Origin: Maribacter algarum (ex Lu et al. 2025) (nom. illeg.)
GTDB taxonomy: Bacteria; Bacteroidota; Bacteroidia; Flavobacteriales; Flavobacteriaceae
NCBI GenBank assembly: GCA_947495915.1
Contig: CANMAW010000001.1
Span: 992,001-1,056,000 of the forward strand
Length of the DNA: 64,000 bases
Reading direction: 5' to 3'
Under the pieces are notes generated by a model. That model did not search any database, had not been told where the DNA came from, and was given only the letters and a program-made list of their open reading frames with translations. Position 1 is the first letter of the stretch. The number at the start of each line of letters is the position of its first letter. The position numbers were made by a program, and so were the translations under genes. Below, piece by piece: positions 38,119 to 49,800 of the stretch.

Positions 38119-38154
38119 AAATGTTTAATTTAATTATTAAAGCGTTAAACATTT
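38119..38154 (+). repeat. Inverted repeat at the expected 5' end of the mevalonate kinase mRNA
   Basis: AAATGTTTAA (38119-38128) and TTAAACATTT (38145-38154) are exact complements with a 16-base loop. It could be a 5' stabilising hairpin or a protein-binding site. Being AT-rich, its stability is modest. Confidence 0.35.
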
Positions 38155-38180
38155 TAAATAATTAGTGTTATTTTAGAAAT

Positions 38181-39119
38181 ATGAAAGGTCCTTTATTTTA
38201 TTCAAAAATCTTGCTTTTCGGAGAGTATGGTATTATTAAAGATTCAAAGGGTTTATCCATTCCTTATAATTTTTTTAAAGGAGCTTTGAAAACTGATAAA
38301 AGTAACTCCAAAGAAGCCGAAGAATCGAACGGACATTTAAAAAATTTCGTTATTCATTTGAAAGAGGTTGTAGCTAAAAACCCAAGCTTAGTTTCTTTTA
38401 ATTTTGATGTTCTACAAAAAGATGTCGATAACGGAATGTACTTTGATAGCTCTATTCCCCAAGGATATGGGGTTGGTAGTAGTGGCGCTTTGGTGGCAGC
38501 TATTTATGATCAGTATGCGAATGATAAGATTACTGTTCTCGAAAATTTGACTCGCGATAAATTATTAACTCTGAAGAAGATTTTTGGAGAAATGGAGTCT
38601 TTTTTTCATGGCAAATCTTCAGGTTTAGATCCTTTGAATAGTTATTTAAGCCTTCCAATTTTAATAAATTCACAAGACAATATAGAATCAACGAGTATAC
38701 CAAGTCAAAATATTGCTGGTAAAGGAGCTGTTTTTTTATTAGACAGTGGTTCAACAGGTGAAACCGCACCAATGGTTCAAATATTCATGGAGAAAATGAA
38801 AAATGAAGGTTTTCGCTCTATGTTAAAAGATCAGTTTATCAAGCACACTGATGCATGTGTTGAAGATTTTGTAAATGGAAATGTAAAATCACTTTTTGGT
38901 AATCTAAAACAACTGTCTCATGTTGTTCTTGATAATTTTAAGCCAATGATTCCTGCAAAATTTCATGCACTTTGGAAACAAGGTATTGAAACTAATGATT
39001 ACTATCTGAAACTCTGTGGTTCTGGTGGTGGTGGTTATATTTTAGGTTTTACTCAAGACTTTGACAAAGCTAAAACTGCATTAAAAGATTATCAATTAGA
39101 GGTAGTCTACAACTTCTAG
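38181..39119 (+). CDS. Mevalonate kinase-type GHMP kinase
   Basis: A 312-residue GHMP kinase. It starts with SKILLFGEYGIIKDSKGLSI, the family's substrate-binding start, and has the phosphate loop IPQGYGVGSSGALVAAIYD, MESFFHGKSSGLDPLNSYL, and the C-terminal Gly-rich KLCGSGGGGYILGFT. It sits between mvaD and a prenyltransferase gene, so mevalonate is the natural substrate. Phosphomevalonate kinase activity is not excluded, because flavobacterial GHMP kinases are hard to tell apart from motifs alone. Confidence 0.85.
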   Translation: MKGPLFYSKILLFGEYGIIKDSKGLSIPYNFFKGALKTDKSNSKEAEESNGHLKNFVIHLKEVVAKNPSLVSFNFDVLQKDVDNGMYFDSSIPQGYGVGSSGALVAAIYDQYANDKITVLENLTRDKLLTLKKIFGEMESFFHGKSSGLDPLNSYLSLPILINSQDNIESTSIPSQNIAGKGAVFLLDSGSTGETAPMVQIFMEKMKNEGFRSMLKDQFIKHTDACVEDFVNGNVKSLFGNLKQLSHVVLDNFKPMIPAKFHALWKQGIETNDYYLKLCGSGGGGYILGFTQDFDKAKTALKDYQLEVVYNF

Positions 39120-39135
39120 CATAATATTTTACATA

Positions 39136-40041
39136 ATGCTAAGTAGAAAACACAAACTCTTACTTTTAAAGTTATTGAGTCTGTTTTCAGTAGTACGGGG
39201 TTATAACATTCTTATGATTGTTTTAGCTCAATATTTGGCCTCCATATATATTTTAGCACCCAATTTACCACTGCGAAAAGTCATATTTGACCTAAATCTT
39301 TTTTTTATTGTTCTTGCATCAGCTCTCGTAATTGCAAGCGGTTACATTATTAATAATTTTTACGATGCAGAAAAAGACTTAATCAATAAGCCTAAAAAAA
39401 GTATGTTAGATCGGTTGGTGAATCAACGTTTCAAATTAACAACTTATTTCATTTTAAATTTTTTAGCGGTAATTGCTGCGAGTTATGTGTCATTCAGAGC
39501 GGTTTTCTTTTTTTCAGCTTACATCTTTGGCATTTGGTTCTATTCGCATAAATTAAAAAGAGTACCCTTTTTAGGTAATTTTGTTTCAGCGACCTTAGCT
39601 ATAGCCCCATTCTTTGCTGTATTCGTATATTATAAGAATTTTGAAGCTGTCATTTTTGTTCATGCAATGTTCTTATTTGTTTTGATTTTGGCTCGTGAAA
39701 TGATTAAAGATTTGGAAAATATAAAAGGTGATATTGCTCAAAATTATAAAACAATTCCTATTATTTACGGACCTCATATCTCTAAAATTTGTATTGCTCT
39801 ACTAATTTTCATTTCTTTAATTCCATCGTTGTTATTAATACTAAAATTTGATGTGGGCTTAATGAACTATTACTTTGCAGCTTGCATGGTACTTTTGATT
39901 TCCTTTCTTTATTTACTCTATAGATCTTATAAAAAAAAGCATTATGTTTGGTTACATAATATTCTAAAATTTATAATTGTTAGTGGAGTTCTCAGCATAT
40001 TATTCATAGATATTGATTTGGTGTTGAATAGAATTTTGTAA
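39136..40041 (+). CDS. UbiA-family prenyltransferase, geranylgeranylglycerol-phosphate geranylgeranyltransferase-like
   Basis: A 301-residue membrane protein with eight or nine hydrophobic segments. The first Asp-rich motif is INNFYDAEKDLINKP and the second is AREMIKDLENIKGDIAQNYK, the magnesium-diphosphate sites of UbiA enzymes. Next to mevalonate genes, members in Bacteroidota are usually annotated as archaeal-type digeranylgeranylglyceryl phosphate synthases. A role in an ether-linked lipid, or in a prenylated quinone, is therefore possible, and the substrate is not proven. It follows the mevalonate kinase gene by 16 bases. Confidence 0.82.
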   Translation: MLSRKHKLLLLKLLSLFSVVRGYNILMIVLAQYLASIYILAPNLPLRKVIFDLNLFFIVLASALVIASGYIINNFYDAEKDLINKPKKSMLDRLVNQRFKLTTYFILNFLAVIAASYVSFRAVFFFSAYIFGIWFYSHKLKRVPFLGNFVSATLAIAPFFAVFVYYKNFEAVIFVHAMFLFVLILAREMIKDLENIKGDIAQNYKTIPIIYGPHISKICIALLIFISLIPSLLLILKFDVGLMNYYFAACMVLLISFLYLLYRSYKKKHYVWLHNILKFIIVSGVLSILFIDIDLVLNRIL

Positions 40042-40083
40042 GTGTAATTCTTGCCCACGACTTATTAAAAAATAGACCAAATC

Positions 40084-41031
40084 ATGAAAAATTTACTACA
40101 AGTGGCGCTGGCGCAAATAGCACCAGTTTGGCTAAATAAAACAGCAACAATTGAAAAAATCGAAACCACTATTGAGTTAGCTGGTAAAGAAGGTGCTGAA
40201 CTTGTTGTTTTTGGTGAAGCATTATTGCCTGGGTACCCATTTTGGTTAGCTTTAACCGATGGTGCCGCTTGGGACAAAAAAGTAAATAAAGAGCTTCATG
40301 CGCATTATGTTAGAAATTCTATTCAAATTGAAGCAGGCGAATTAGATACCATTTGCAAAATGGCAAGAAAAAATAGAATTGCTGTTTATTTGGGTATTAT
40401 GGAGCGTGCAAAAAACAGGGGAGGTCATAGTATCTACGCTTCTTTAGTATATATTAACCAAGAAGGAGAAATTAAATCAGTTCATCGAAAATTACAACCT
40501 ACCTATGATGAAAGACTCACATGGGCGCCCGGAGATGGTAATGGTTTACAAGTGCATTCTTTAAAACAATTTACAGTTGGTGGATTGAATTGTTGGGAAA
40601 ACTGGATGCCGTTACCTCGTACAGCATTATATGGTCAGGGTGAAAATTTACATATTGCAGTGTGGCCTGGTAGTGATTTCAATACCAAAGATATTACCCG
40701 CTTTATTGCTCGTGAATCAAGAAGTTATGTGATTTCAGTTTCATCGTTAATGAGTAAAACCGATTTTCCGAAAGAAACCCCACATTTAGATGCCATTCTT
40801 TCTAAAGCACCAGATGTTTTAGCAAATGGAGGATCTTGTATTGCAGGGCCTGATGGAGAATGGATAGTTGAACCTGTAATAAATGAAGAAGGGTTAATAT
40901 ATCAAGAACTTGATTTTAATAGGGTTTATGAAGAACGGCAGAATTTTGATCCAGTTGGGCATTATTCGAGGCCTGATGTAACTAGACTTATAGTAAACCG
41001 TGATAGGCAATCTACCGTTGAATTTGAGTAA
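40084..41031 (+). CDS. Carbon-nitrogen hydrolase, nitrilase subgroup
   Basis: A 315-residue cytoplasmic enzyme with the Glu-Lys-Cys triad of the superfamily: E in VVFGEALLPGYPFWLAL, K in HRKLQPTYDERLTWAPGDG, and C in GGLNCWENWMPLPR. The CWEN tetrapeptide and the RLTWAPGDG context favour true nitrilases (nitrile to acid and ammonia) over amidases. The natural substrate is unknown. It stands about 40 bases after the prenyltransferase gene, perhaps co-transcribed by read-through, with no pathway link that I can see. Confidence 0.85.
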   Translation: MKNLLQVALAQIAPVWLNKTATIEKIETTIELAGKEGAELVVFGEALLPGYPFWLALTDGAAWDKKVNKELHAHYVRNSIQIEAGELDTICKMARKNRIAVYLGIMERAKNRGGHSIYASLVYINQEGEIKSVHRKLQPTYDERLTWAPGDGNGLQVHSLKQFTVGGLNCWENWMPLPRTALYGQGENLHIAVWPGSDFNTKDITRFIARESRSYVISVSSLMSKTDFPKETPHLDAILSKAPDVLANGGSCIAGPDGEWIVEPVINEEGLIYQELDFNRVYEERQNFDPVGHYSRPDVTRLIVNRDRQSTVEFE

Positions 41032-41203
41032 GTTTCTTTTTGTTAGCCATTAACTAATAACGAGGTAACCTTTTATTTAAAACTTAATCATTGGGTTCTA
41101 AATGTAGCCGTATTGCTCAATTATCTTTTGGGGTAAATTGGTTTTAGCCTATTGATTGTATTTTATTAAATTGAAACTGAGGTTTTGGGTAAAATAATTG
41201 ATA

Positions 41204-41211
41204 TACCTTTG
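41204..41211 (+). promoter_or_regulatory. Predicted promoter (-7 element) of the pseudouridine synthase gene
   Basis: TACCTTTG matches TAnnTTTG exactly, with TTG at 41185-41187 (16-base spacer). The start codon follows 16 bases later, so the leader would be very short. Confidence 0.5.
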
Positions 41212-41227
41212 CATTTAAATTAGAAGG

Positions 41228-42070
41228 ATGAGCAGGTCAGATTCAAATAACGGCAATAAAAAGTCAGGAAGACAGGGAGGTACTTTTCGCAAGAAAAGTT
41301 ATGCAAGAGGTAATTCGCCTATAAAGAAAAAAAATGAACCCAAGAAAGTCTCAAATCCGAATGAAATGCGACTGAACCGTTATGTTGCTAATTCTGGTGT
41401 TTGTTCACGACGTGAAGCTGATATTTATATTGCAGCAGGTAATGTGACTGTTAACGGAAAGCCTATTTCTGAAATGGGTTATAAGGTGAAGTTAACAGAC
41501 GACGTTCGGTTTGATGGTCGTCGGTTAAACCCTATAAAAAGAGAATACGTACTTTTAAATAAGCCCAAAGATTTTGTGACTTCTGGTAGAGATGAACGGG
41601 GTAGAAGAACAGCGACTAGTCTGGTAGCTGGCGCTTCAAAATCTGAATTAATAGCTGTAGACAAATTAGATAAAAGTACGACGGGTCTCATGATATTCAC
41701 CAATGATGGAGAATTAGCGAAAAGACTAGCAAGACCTAAAAATGGTCTGCGAAAAATATTTCATGTGACCTTAACGAAAGAATTACGAAGTGCTGATTTA
41801 AAACGGATTAAAGAAGGAATAACCGTTGACGATCATGTGGTGCGCATTCAAGATATTAGCTTTGTAGAAAAGGCACCAAAAAATGAAGTAGGTATTGAAA
41901 TATATAGTTCAAGAAATAATATTATTAAACGCTTATTTGAAGAGCTCGATTATGAGGTAACCAAACTTGATAGGGTAGTGTACGCTTCGCTTACAAAGAA
42001 AGACCTTCCGAGGGGGCATTGGCGTTATCTCACTGAACAAGAAGTAATTAATCTAGGAATGATTAAATAA
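41228..42070 (+). CDS. RsuA/RluB-family pseudouridine synthase
   Basis: A 280-residue rRNA-modifying enzyme. Residues 1-45 are basic and disordered-looking. An S4 RNA-binding domain follows (RLNRYVANSGVCSRREADIY), then the catalytic domain with AVDKLDKSTTGLMIFTNDGE, in which the Asp of LDKSTTGL takes the catalytic-Asp position (R-L-D in most members, here K-L-D), and a C-terminal SSRNNIIKRLFEELDYEV. It would isomerise a uridine in ribosomal RNA, probably 23S (RluB-type), although RsuA-type is not excluded. A bidirectional terminator follows directly. Confidence 0.9.
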   Translation: MSRSDSNNGNKKSGRQGGTFRKKSYARGNSPIKKKNEPKKVSNPNEMRLNRYVANSGVCSRREADIYIAAGNVTVNGKPISEMGYKVKLTDDVRFDGRRLNPIKREYVLLNKPKDFVTSGRDERGRRTATSLVAGASKSELIAVDKLDKSTTGLMIFTNDGELAKRLARPKNGLRKIFHVTLTKELRSADLKRIKEGITVDDHVVRIQDISFVEKAPKNEVGIEIYSSRNNIIKRLFEELDYEVTKLDRVVYASLTKKDLPRGHWRYLTEQEVINLGMIK

Positions 42071-42098
42071 AAAAACCGGCAAAAAGCCGGTTTTTTTT
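42069..42098. terminator. Bidirectional intrinsic terminator
   Basis: CCGGC and GCCGG flank AAAAA, with seven A before and eight T after. It separates the convergent pseudouridine-synthase and membrane-protein genes and works in either direction. It begins within the stop codon of the synthase gene. Confidence 0.92.
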
Positions 42099-42147
42099 GG
42101 TTTATATTCGGCAGTAATAATACATATTAGAAAGTTATGCTATAAGG

Positions 42148-42831
42148 CTAAACCTTACCCGTAATCGCAGCTATAAAACCAATGATAAATAATAGCATAC
42201 ATAGGCCGATAGCTATAACATAAATCGGTATTAATTGTGATTTTTTTTGGGTTGCATCATTGAAATATTGATGTAAAAAAGGTATGGCCAATACGGTGCC
42301 AAAAACCAAGATTAATGTATACGGAATAGCCTTTATAAAGGTGGCAGGCTTGCCATTACGAGTAGCAAATGTAGCGCGTGCAGCATAATGACAAATAATA
42401 GGATAAGCGATTAAAATTCCGATGGAGTTTACAAACTCTCTTGGGGCGTTAAACAAATAATCGTACGAATCAGATAATTTCAAATTAGCAGTTAAGGATT
42501 CAACAATGGCTTCAAACACATTGAACAATATAAAGAAGATAAAAATGGCAAAAGCAATTTGAAACCATTTTAATTTCAGGCCTAACTGAGATTCACTGGT
42601 TTGAAGAACTACACTGCGTAACCAGAATATCCAAAGAAAAACAATTAAAAGAATGGCTGCTAAATATAGTGCGCCACTTACGCTTGAAAATAAGGTGGAT
42701 TTTTCGAAATAGGATTTGAAACCTATACTTACAATGATTTGAACAATAAATAATAGTACGGGTACTATTAGCAAATAAATTGCCAACTTTTTTGGAGAAA
42801 GATTGATAATAAAATTTGCATTTCTATACAT
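42148..42831 (-). CDS. Six-helix membrane protein of unknown family (YIP1-like topology)
   Basis: A 227-residue protein with about six hydrophobic helices, starting with LAIYLLIVPVLLFIVQIIVS and ending with a helix at the C terminus. A hydrophilic loop with SDSYDYLFNAPREF sits mid-protein, and CHYAARATFATRNGKPATF follows. I see no catalytic motif. Similar size and topology occur in DUF/YIP1-type proteins, but I do not recognise it with confidence. It lies downstream of the PorP/SprF gene in the same direction with a 46-base gap. Confidence 0.6.
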   Translation of the reverse strand: MYRNANFIINLSPKKLAIYLLIVPVLLFIVQIIVSIGFKSYFEKSTLFSSVSGALYLAAILLIVFLWIFWLRSVVLQTSESQLGLKLKWFQIAFAIFIFFILFNVFEAIVESLTANLKLSDSYDYLFNAPREFVNSIGILIAYPIICHYAARATFATRNGKPATFIKAIPYTLILVFGTVLAIPFLHQYFNDATQKKSQLIPIYVIAIGLCMLLFIIGFIAAITGKV

Positions 42832-42877
42832 TAGATATTGCTTCTTATATATTTACATTATAAACGGTTATTCTTAC

Positions 42878-43807
42878 CTAATCTTTGGCATAACCTTTTC
42901 CAAAACGACAACTAAGCATAATACCATGTGTATTTCCTAAAGGAGAATCTTTTAGCGCCATATTGTAGTGATATATTAAACGAAGGTTTTTAATTAGGTA
43001 AATTCCTGCTAATAGGTTTACAGATGAACTAGTGCGGTAACCGGCACCTAATTCAAATCGGTTTCTATAGCTAATGGCAATATTCGTATCGATCTGTAAC
43101 GGCGCCCCTTTTTCGCTTTTTATTAAAACACTCGGTTTTAACATGAAATCTTCAAAGCGGTTATTGTAAAAACGATATCCGAAATAACCATAAACGGGAC
43201 TGTTAAGTTCTAAATTTTCATCATTTGCCAATCGGTCTCCTAAGATATTTGGAGATGAAATTCCCGCATAGAATCGGGCGTGATTAAAAAGAAAGCCGAC
43301 TCCCACCGTTGGTATTGTTGCATTGATATTTTGACTAAAGTTAGGGTCATCCATAATGCCAAGTTCTAATAAGTTATCTTGATATTGCTGAATACCTGCT
43401 GTGATTCCAAACGAAAGGGTACCTGGTTGATATATTTGCCAATATGGTCGATTGTCTTTAAAATCAAAGAAAATTTTATAAGAATAAGCAGCAAAAGCAC
43501 TGGTTGAAGTAGTTACACCAATTTCATCTCTAATTACTCCTGCTCCTAAACCTACCTTACCATCATTCAACGGGGTATGAAAACTAAGACTGAAGTTTTT
43601 AGGACTTCCTTCAAAGGAACTAAATCCCGTATTCGTAGCTGTAGCTTCTGTTGTGGGAAGTAGTCCTGCGTAGGCCGAATTTATTATAAACGGATTGTAA
43701 TTGTATTCAGGAAATGCAGCTGTTTGCTGTGCAAAAGCCGTATTGTAAGACAAGAAAGACAGCAAAACACCTAGTGCTAGCGTGCCAAATTTTTGGTTTA
43801 ATTTCAT
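42878..43807 (-). CDS. PorP/SprF-family type IX secretion membrane protein
   Basis: A 309-residue outer-membrane protein with a signal peptide ending NTAFAQ. It has the family's FPEYNYNPFIINSAYAG opening, FSLSFHTPLNDGKVGLGAGV, and repeated amphipathic beta-strands with MLSCRFG at the end. PorP/SprF proteins help secrete partners with type-B (CHU_C) C-terminal domains and are often encoded beside them. Here the partner gene ends four bases upstream, and this pairing supports the assignment. Confidence 0.92.
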   Translation of the reverse strand: MKLNQKFGTLALGVLLSFLSYNTAFAQQTAAFPEYNYNPFIINSAYAGLLPTTEATATNTGFSSFEGSPKNFSLSFHTPLNDGKVGLGAGVIRDEIGVTTSTSAFAAYSYKIFFDFKDNRPYWQIYQPGTLSFGITAGIQQYQDNLLELGIMDDPNFSQNINATIPTVGVGFLFNHARFYAGISSPNILGDRLANDENLELNSPVYGYFGYRFYNNRFEDFMLKPSVLIKSEKGAPLQIDTNIAISYRNRFELGAGYRTSSSVNLLAGIYLIKNLRLIYHYNMALKDSPLGNTHGIMLSCRFGKGYAKD

Positions 43808-43811
43808 TGGA

Positions 43812-46800
43812 TTAACGCTTTATTACTAAGAATCCTTTGGTTTTTCTAAGAATGGTTTCTCCTTCAATTTGAATATCAAAGAAGTAGGTTCCGGCAGGTA
43901 ATATACCGGCACCCATTTTGGTTTTTAAATTGGCTTCACCACGGAATACCGATGAGCTATTATCATAATTTTCGGTGGTGAAAACAGCGTCACCCCATCG
44001 GTTGTAAATGGTTACTATATTTTCTGGATAGTAGTGAATGTTTTCGATATGCCAATATTCGTTTATACCGTCTCCGTCAGGTGAGAACCCATATTCCGTT
44101 TCATCTTCAGGAATAAGTGTGGTAAATACCTGTGCTTCACAAGAGGTTGCATCTCCTTTAATATTATATGGAATGATCGTAACATAAATTTCTGTACCAA
44201 ATGGATATTCTTGACTTGGGGTATAACTCGTACTTGTACCCATGTCTTGATTATTCAAAAGTTCAGTTCCACCTGGGGTTGTTCCTATAGATAGCCTATA
44301 ACCATCTGTTTTTTCTACTTCTTCCCATGAAATACTACTTTCTAAGGGAATATCTTCCTCACCATTATACGGACTAGCCAGTTGCGAACAGGTAGGTATA
44401 ATTACTTCTGTTTCAAAACTTTCAGAAGTACAACCAACGGCATCACCAGAAGTATTATATGGCGTAATAGTTATATAAATTAGAGTTTCAGAAGGCAAAT
44501 CTTCTGCAAATGTATAACTGGTTAACGAAGCTACATCTTCGTTATTGACAATGTCATTTCCGCCCACTGAGGTACCAACGGATATACGATATCCATCAGC
44601 ATCTAAACTCGCGTTCCAAGAAATATCAGTCATCACAGAAACATCAATAGCATTGTTCAATGGTGCTGCTAAAGTAGTGCACGGTGGAATTGGTCTGATT
44701 GTAAAACTTTCCGAAGTACAACCAATAGCGTCTCCTACTTCATTGTATGGTGTAATGGTTACGGTGACAACTTCTCCTTGATCAAAATCATTTGGAAAGG
44801 TGTATGAAGTTCCACTTACATCAAAATCAGTAACATCATTAGTAGTGGTATTGCTTCCTGATATGGTCAATTTATAACCATCTGCATCAGCGATGGCTGC
44901 CCAGGTTAACTCGCTCACTTCGGCAACAACAGCATCATTTAATGGAGCTGTTAAATTGGTGCAAAGCGGTACAGACTTAATGGTAAAACTTTCAGATGTA
45001 CAACCAACGGCGGCACCAACTTCATTATAAGGTGTTACTGTTACCGTTACAACTTCGCTTTCTTGAAAATCATTTGGAAAATCATAAGATGTGGCAGCGT
45101 TTACATCTAAATCTGTTACGTTGTTTAATGTACTGTTACTTGCTGTTACTGTAATTCTATAACCATTTGCGTCGTCGATTGGTGTCCATGAAATATCGGT
45201 ATCAATCGCAACATCTATCTCACCGTCAGTAGGTTGGGTTAAATTGGTACATAATGGTATTGATTTGATTGTAAAACTCTCAGAAGAACAGCCAATTGCG
45301 TCTCCAACTTCATTGTAAGGAACCAACGTAATAGTTACCGTTTCACCTTGTTCAAAATCATTCGCAAAGTTGTAATTCGTTCCGGTAGAAAGTACTAAAT
45401 CAGTCACGTTGTTTGCTGTACTACTACTGGCGGAAACAGTCAGTTTATACCCGTTTGCTTCAGCTACTGCAGCCCATTCTATACTAGTGTCAACAGGAAC
45501 ATCAATAGCGCCATCGGCAGGTAAAATTAAATTAGTACAAGAGGGTACTGGTTTTATGGTAAAACTTTCAGAAGTACAAGCGATAGCATCGCCAATTTCA
45601 TTATAAGGGGTTATGGTTACCGTTACCGTTTCACCTTGTTCAAAATCATTTGTAAAGTTGTACGACGTTGCGGTTGTATCAAAGTCCGTTAAGTTGTTAA
45701 TATTACTGCTGCTTCCCGTAACAGTAACTTTGTAACCTGTTGCTTCAGCAATCGCATTCCAACTGACATTTGTGTTGACAGGAACATCAACTGCACCATT
45801 TGTTGGGCTGCTTAACGTGGTACACGTTGGTACTGGTTTAATCGTAAAACTTTCAGAAGTACAACTTATCGCATCACCCTGATCATTGTAAGGCGTGATA
45901 GTAACCGTTACTGTCTCCCCCTGTTCAAAGTTGTTGGTGAAATTATAAGTCGTAGCGGTAGTATCATAATCAGTTATGTTGTTAGCTGTACTACTGCTCG
46001 CTAAAACAGTTATTTTGTAGCCATCTGCACCCGCACTTGCATTCCATGCTATACTGGTGTCTACTGCAACATCAATGGCTCCGTTTGCAGGAGTTGCCAA
46101 AGTGGTACATGCTGGTACCGGTGGTGGAATAATTGTAAAACTTTCTGAAGTACACCCAATGGCATCTCCTGTGGCGTTGTAAGGAATAATCGTTACAGTT
46201 ACCGTTTCTCCTCTTTCAAAGTCATTTGCAAAGGCGTATGTTGTTCCTGCAGTAACATCAAAATCGGTGATATTATTTGCAGTACTACTACTTGCGGTAA
46301 CGGTTAATTTGTATCCATCGGTATTACTACTTGCATTCCATTCAATATAGGTGTCTACTGCAATATTTGTAGCACCGTTTGCAGGAGTAAGTAATGTTGT
46401 GCAAATAGGTACCCCGTCAGTAGTAAAGCTTTCTTCATTACAGCTAATAGCATCACCATTGTCATTATAAGGTGTGACAGTTACATAAATTACGGTGCTT
46501 TCTGGTAAATCAGCTGCGAGATCGTGAATTAGAATATCGCCAACATCGCCAGAATAAATATCAGAACTGCCTGAAGAAGTTCCTACTGATAACTTGTACC
46601 CCGTAGCTGAAGATATTTCAGACCATGTTAAATTGGTATTCGGGGCAACCGCAGTTGCTCCATCTAATGGTGCTGATAAACTGGTGCATGACGGCGGACT
46701 CGTAGAATCACCTGTTGTAAAGGTTTCTTCTATACAGCCTGTTGCATCACCCTCTGCATTATATGGAATAATAGTTACAAAATGTAATCTACCTTCTTGT

Positions 46801-49800
46801 AAATCTCCAGGAATATTGTAGGTGGTAAAATTACCGACATCAATATTGTTTACTACTTCAATACCACCAGAAGTGGTTCCGACAACTACTAAATAACCAG
46901 TAGCGTTAGATACTGCTGTCCAACTTAATTGCGTATCAATAGGTACGTCAGTTGCACCATTCAATGGAGTTGTTAAATTGGTACATGTTGGTGGTACAGG
47001 AATTATTTCTGTATGGAAGCTTTCTTCGGTACAACTTGTGGCATCACCCTCATCGTTGTAAGGAATAATAGTCACGAAAATATCACTGTCTTCAGGTAGG
47101 TCAGCCGTAAAATCATAGGTGTTTACATTTCCAACATCTTCTGCATTTAAGATGTCATTGGCACCGGTAGATGTTCCTACAGTCAAACGATAGCCGTCAG
47201 CATTAGAAATTGCATTCCAACTCAAATCAGTACTTACTACCACATCAGTTGCACCGTTTAACGGCTCAATTAAGGTGGTACAATCTGGAATTGTTGCAGG
47301 AGTGTTTGAAATGGTAAAACTTTCTTCTGTGCATGGCCCAACAGCATCACCTTCATCGTTGAAAGGAACTATGGTTACATATACAATATCTCCCGTATTA
47401 AAATCTGCTGCAAACTCATAGGAAGTTTCATTGGTAATTGTTAGGTTGTTTACAACATCATTGCCTCCAGCAGTTGTACCAACGGTTAAACGATATCCTT
47501 GTGCGAACAGAGCAGCATCCCAAGTAATATTTGTATTTACAGGAACATCAGTATCTCCGTTTAAAGGAGAGGCTAATTGTGTACATTCAGGTATAGGACA
47601 ATCTCGCACATCTAGACTAAAGGTCCATCCAAAATTGTCTATCATTGATTGTCTTTCTTCTTGGGCATCACAATAAGGCAATCCTTCGGCACCTAGTGTT
47701 ATTCCACTAGTTATTGTCTGTTCAGACCAAGCAATTAGGGTATTGTCATAGTTTTCTCGAATCAGGGCAGTATTGTCTAACATGTCACGCATATCATTAA
47801 CTCCACTAATATCCCAATCTCCTAAATATTGGTCTAAGGCTGTTGCATTATAAAAAGTAGAACGCATACTTACATTGCCTAAAATCCACTGATCCATAGG
47901 TTGATTATATGCCGTAGCTTCATTAAACATGTAGCCCATATCACCTACGTTACTTACTCGCCAACTGTTGATACTTTGGTTAAAATCGGTGGCCCCACTA
48001 AACATTTGATACATTGTGGTGACTCCTCTCACATTCCAATTGTCTATATTTTCATTAAAAGATGTTGCATTTTTGAACATTTCTGACATGGTTTGAACCG
48101 ATGCAACATTCCAAGAATTCATGGTTTGATTGTATGCCGTAGCATCTTCAAACATTGATTTCATGGTAGTGACAAAAGAAACATTCCAAGGGTCAATATT
48201 TTGATTGAAAACCGTAGCACCGTTAAACATTTCTTCCATAGTTAGTGCTTCTCCAGTATTCCAATTTGATAATGGTTCATTGAACGCAGATGCATTTTTA
48301 AACATTGCTTCAAAATTGGTAACAACAGAAGTGTTCCAATTATTCAAAGGTTGATTGAAAACGATAGCGTCTTCAAACATTGATTCCATTTGGGTAACTG
48401 AACTTACGTTCCATGTATTGATGGGTTGGTTAAAAACTTCGGCATCTTCAAACATGTTATTCATGGTGGCTACGGCACTGACATTCCAACTATCTAATGG
48501 TTGGTTAAATGCAGAAGCACTTCGAAATGTACTTGACATATTTACCACTGAGTTAACATCCCAACTATTAAGTGGCTGATTAAAACTTGAAGCATTACTG
48601 AACATATAGCTCATATTGGTAACGTTGGTAACATTCCAGCTATTTATGTTTTGATTAAAACTATTAGCATTAGAGAACATAGATCTCATATCAGTCACTG
48701 CTGTCACATTCCAATTATCTATTGGTTGATTAAAAGCATCAGCACTACTGAACATACCCGCTGTTGTGGTAACCGATGAGAGGTTCCAAGTATTTAGAGG
48801 TTGATTAAATGCTGCGGCCTTAGCAAACATGGTTGACATGTCTGTTACGTTACTAACATTCCATACATCAATATTTTGGTCAAAAACAATGGCGTCTTCA
48901 AACATTTCAGACATATCTTCAACTTGACCAACATCCCAATTGTCAAGTGGTTGGTTAAAAGTATCTGTATTGGCAAACATTTGATTCATATCGGTTACCT
49001 GATCTACATCCCAATTATTTAATGGTTGATTAAATACTTCTGCGCCATTAAACATTCGCGAAGTATTGGTAACACTAGTTGTAGTCCAATTTCCAATGGG
49101 TTGATTGAATACATCACAGCTAAAAAACATTCCTGACATATATGTAACGTTGCTGACATTCCATAGGTCTAATGGTTGATTGAAACTATTTGCGCCGATA
49201 AACATATAGCCCATGTTGGTGACATTACTTACATCCCAGTCATTAATATTTCCATTAAATAAATTACAACCAGCGAACATGTTACTCATGTCTGTAACAT
49301 TTGATAAATTTGGAATATCAGTAGCGTTATACTCCATATTTTCGCAATAGTAAAAGCCAAGGTTCATAGATCTCCATTCTTGTGTTCCCCATTGATCAAT
49401 AGAAAGTAGTTTAATGGCGTCTGTATTGGAGTAGTAATGTTGTGGCGCAGGAAAGTCACCAATAATAGAAACGGTATAAATACCTGGATTTAAATAAGTG
49501 TGCGTTATGTCATTCGTAACATGATTGTCATATTGACCATCTCCCCAATCAATAGAATAATCATAAGAAAGGTAATCAGGATAACCAGTGTTCGCTTCTA
49601 TTTTTAATTGATTTGCAGCAGTGGTACCAGTTTCTAAAATACGAGTATCATAGGTAAGTTTAAATGCATCAGGGCTATTTACCCAACTTTCTACTACCGT
49701 AAAGTTGATTTCTTGACAACCGGTGGCAGGTCCTTCGGCATTATAAGGAACAACAGTTACGTAAACGATATCTCCTGGATCAAATTCGTTGGTGAAGCTA

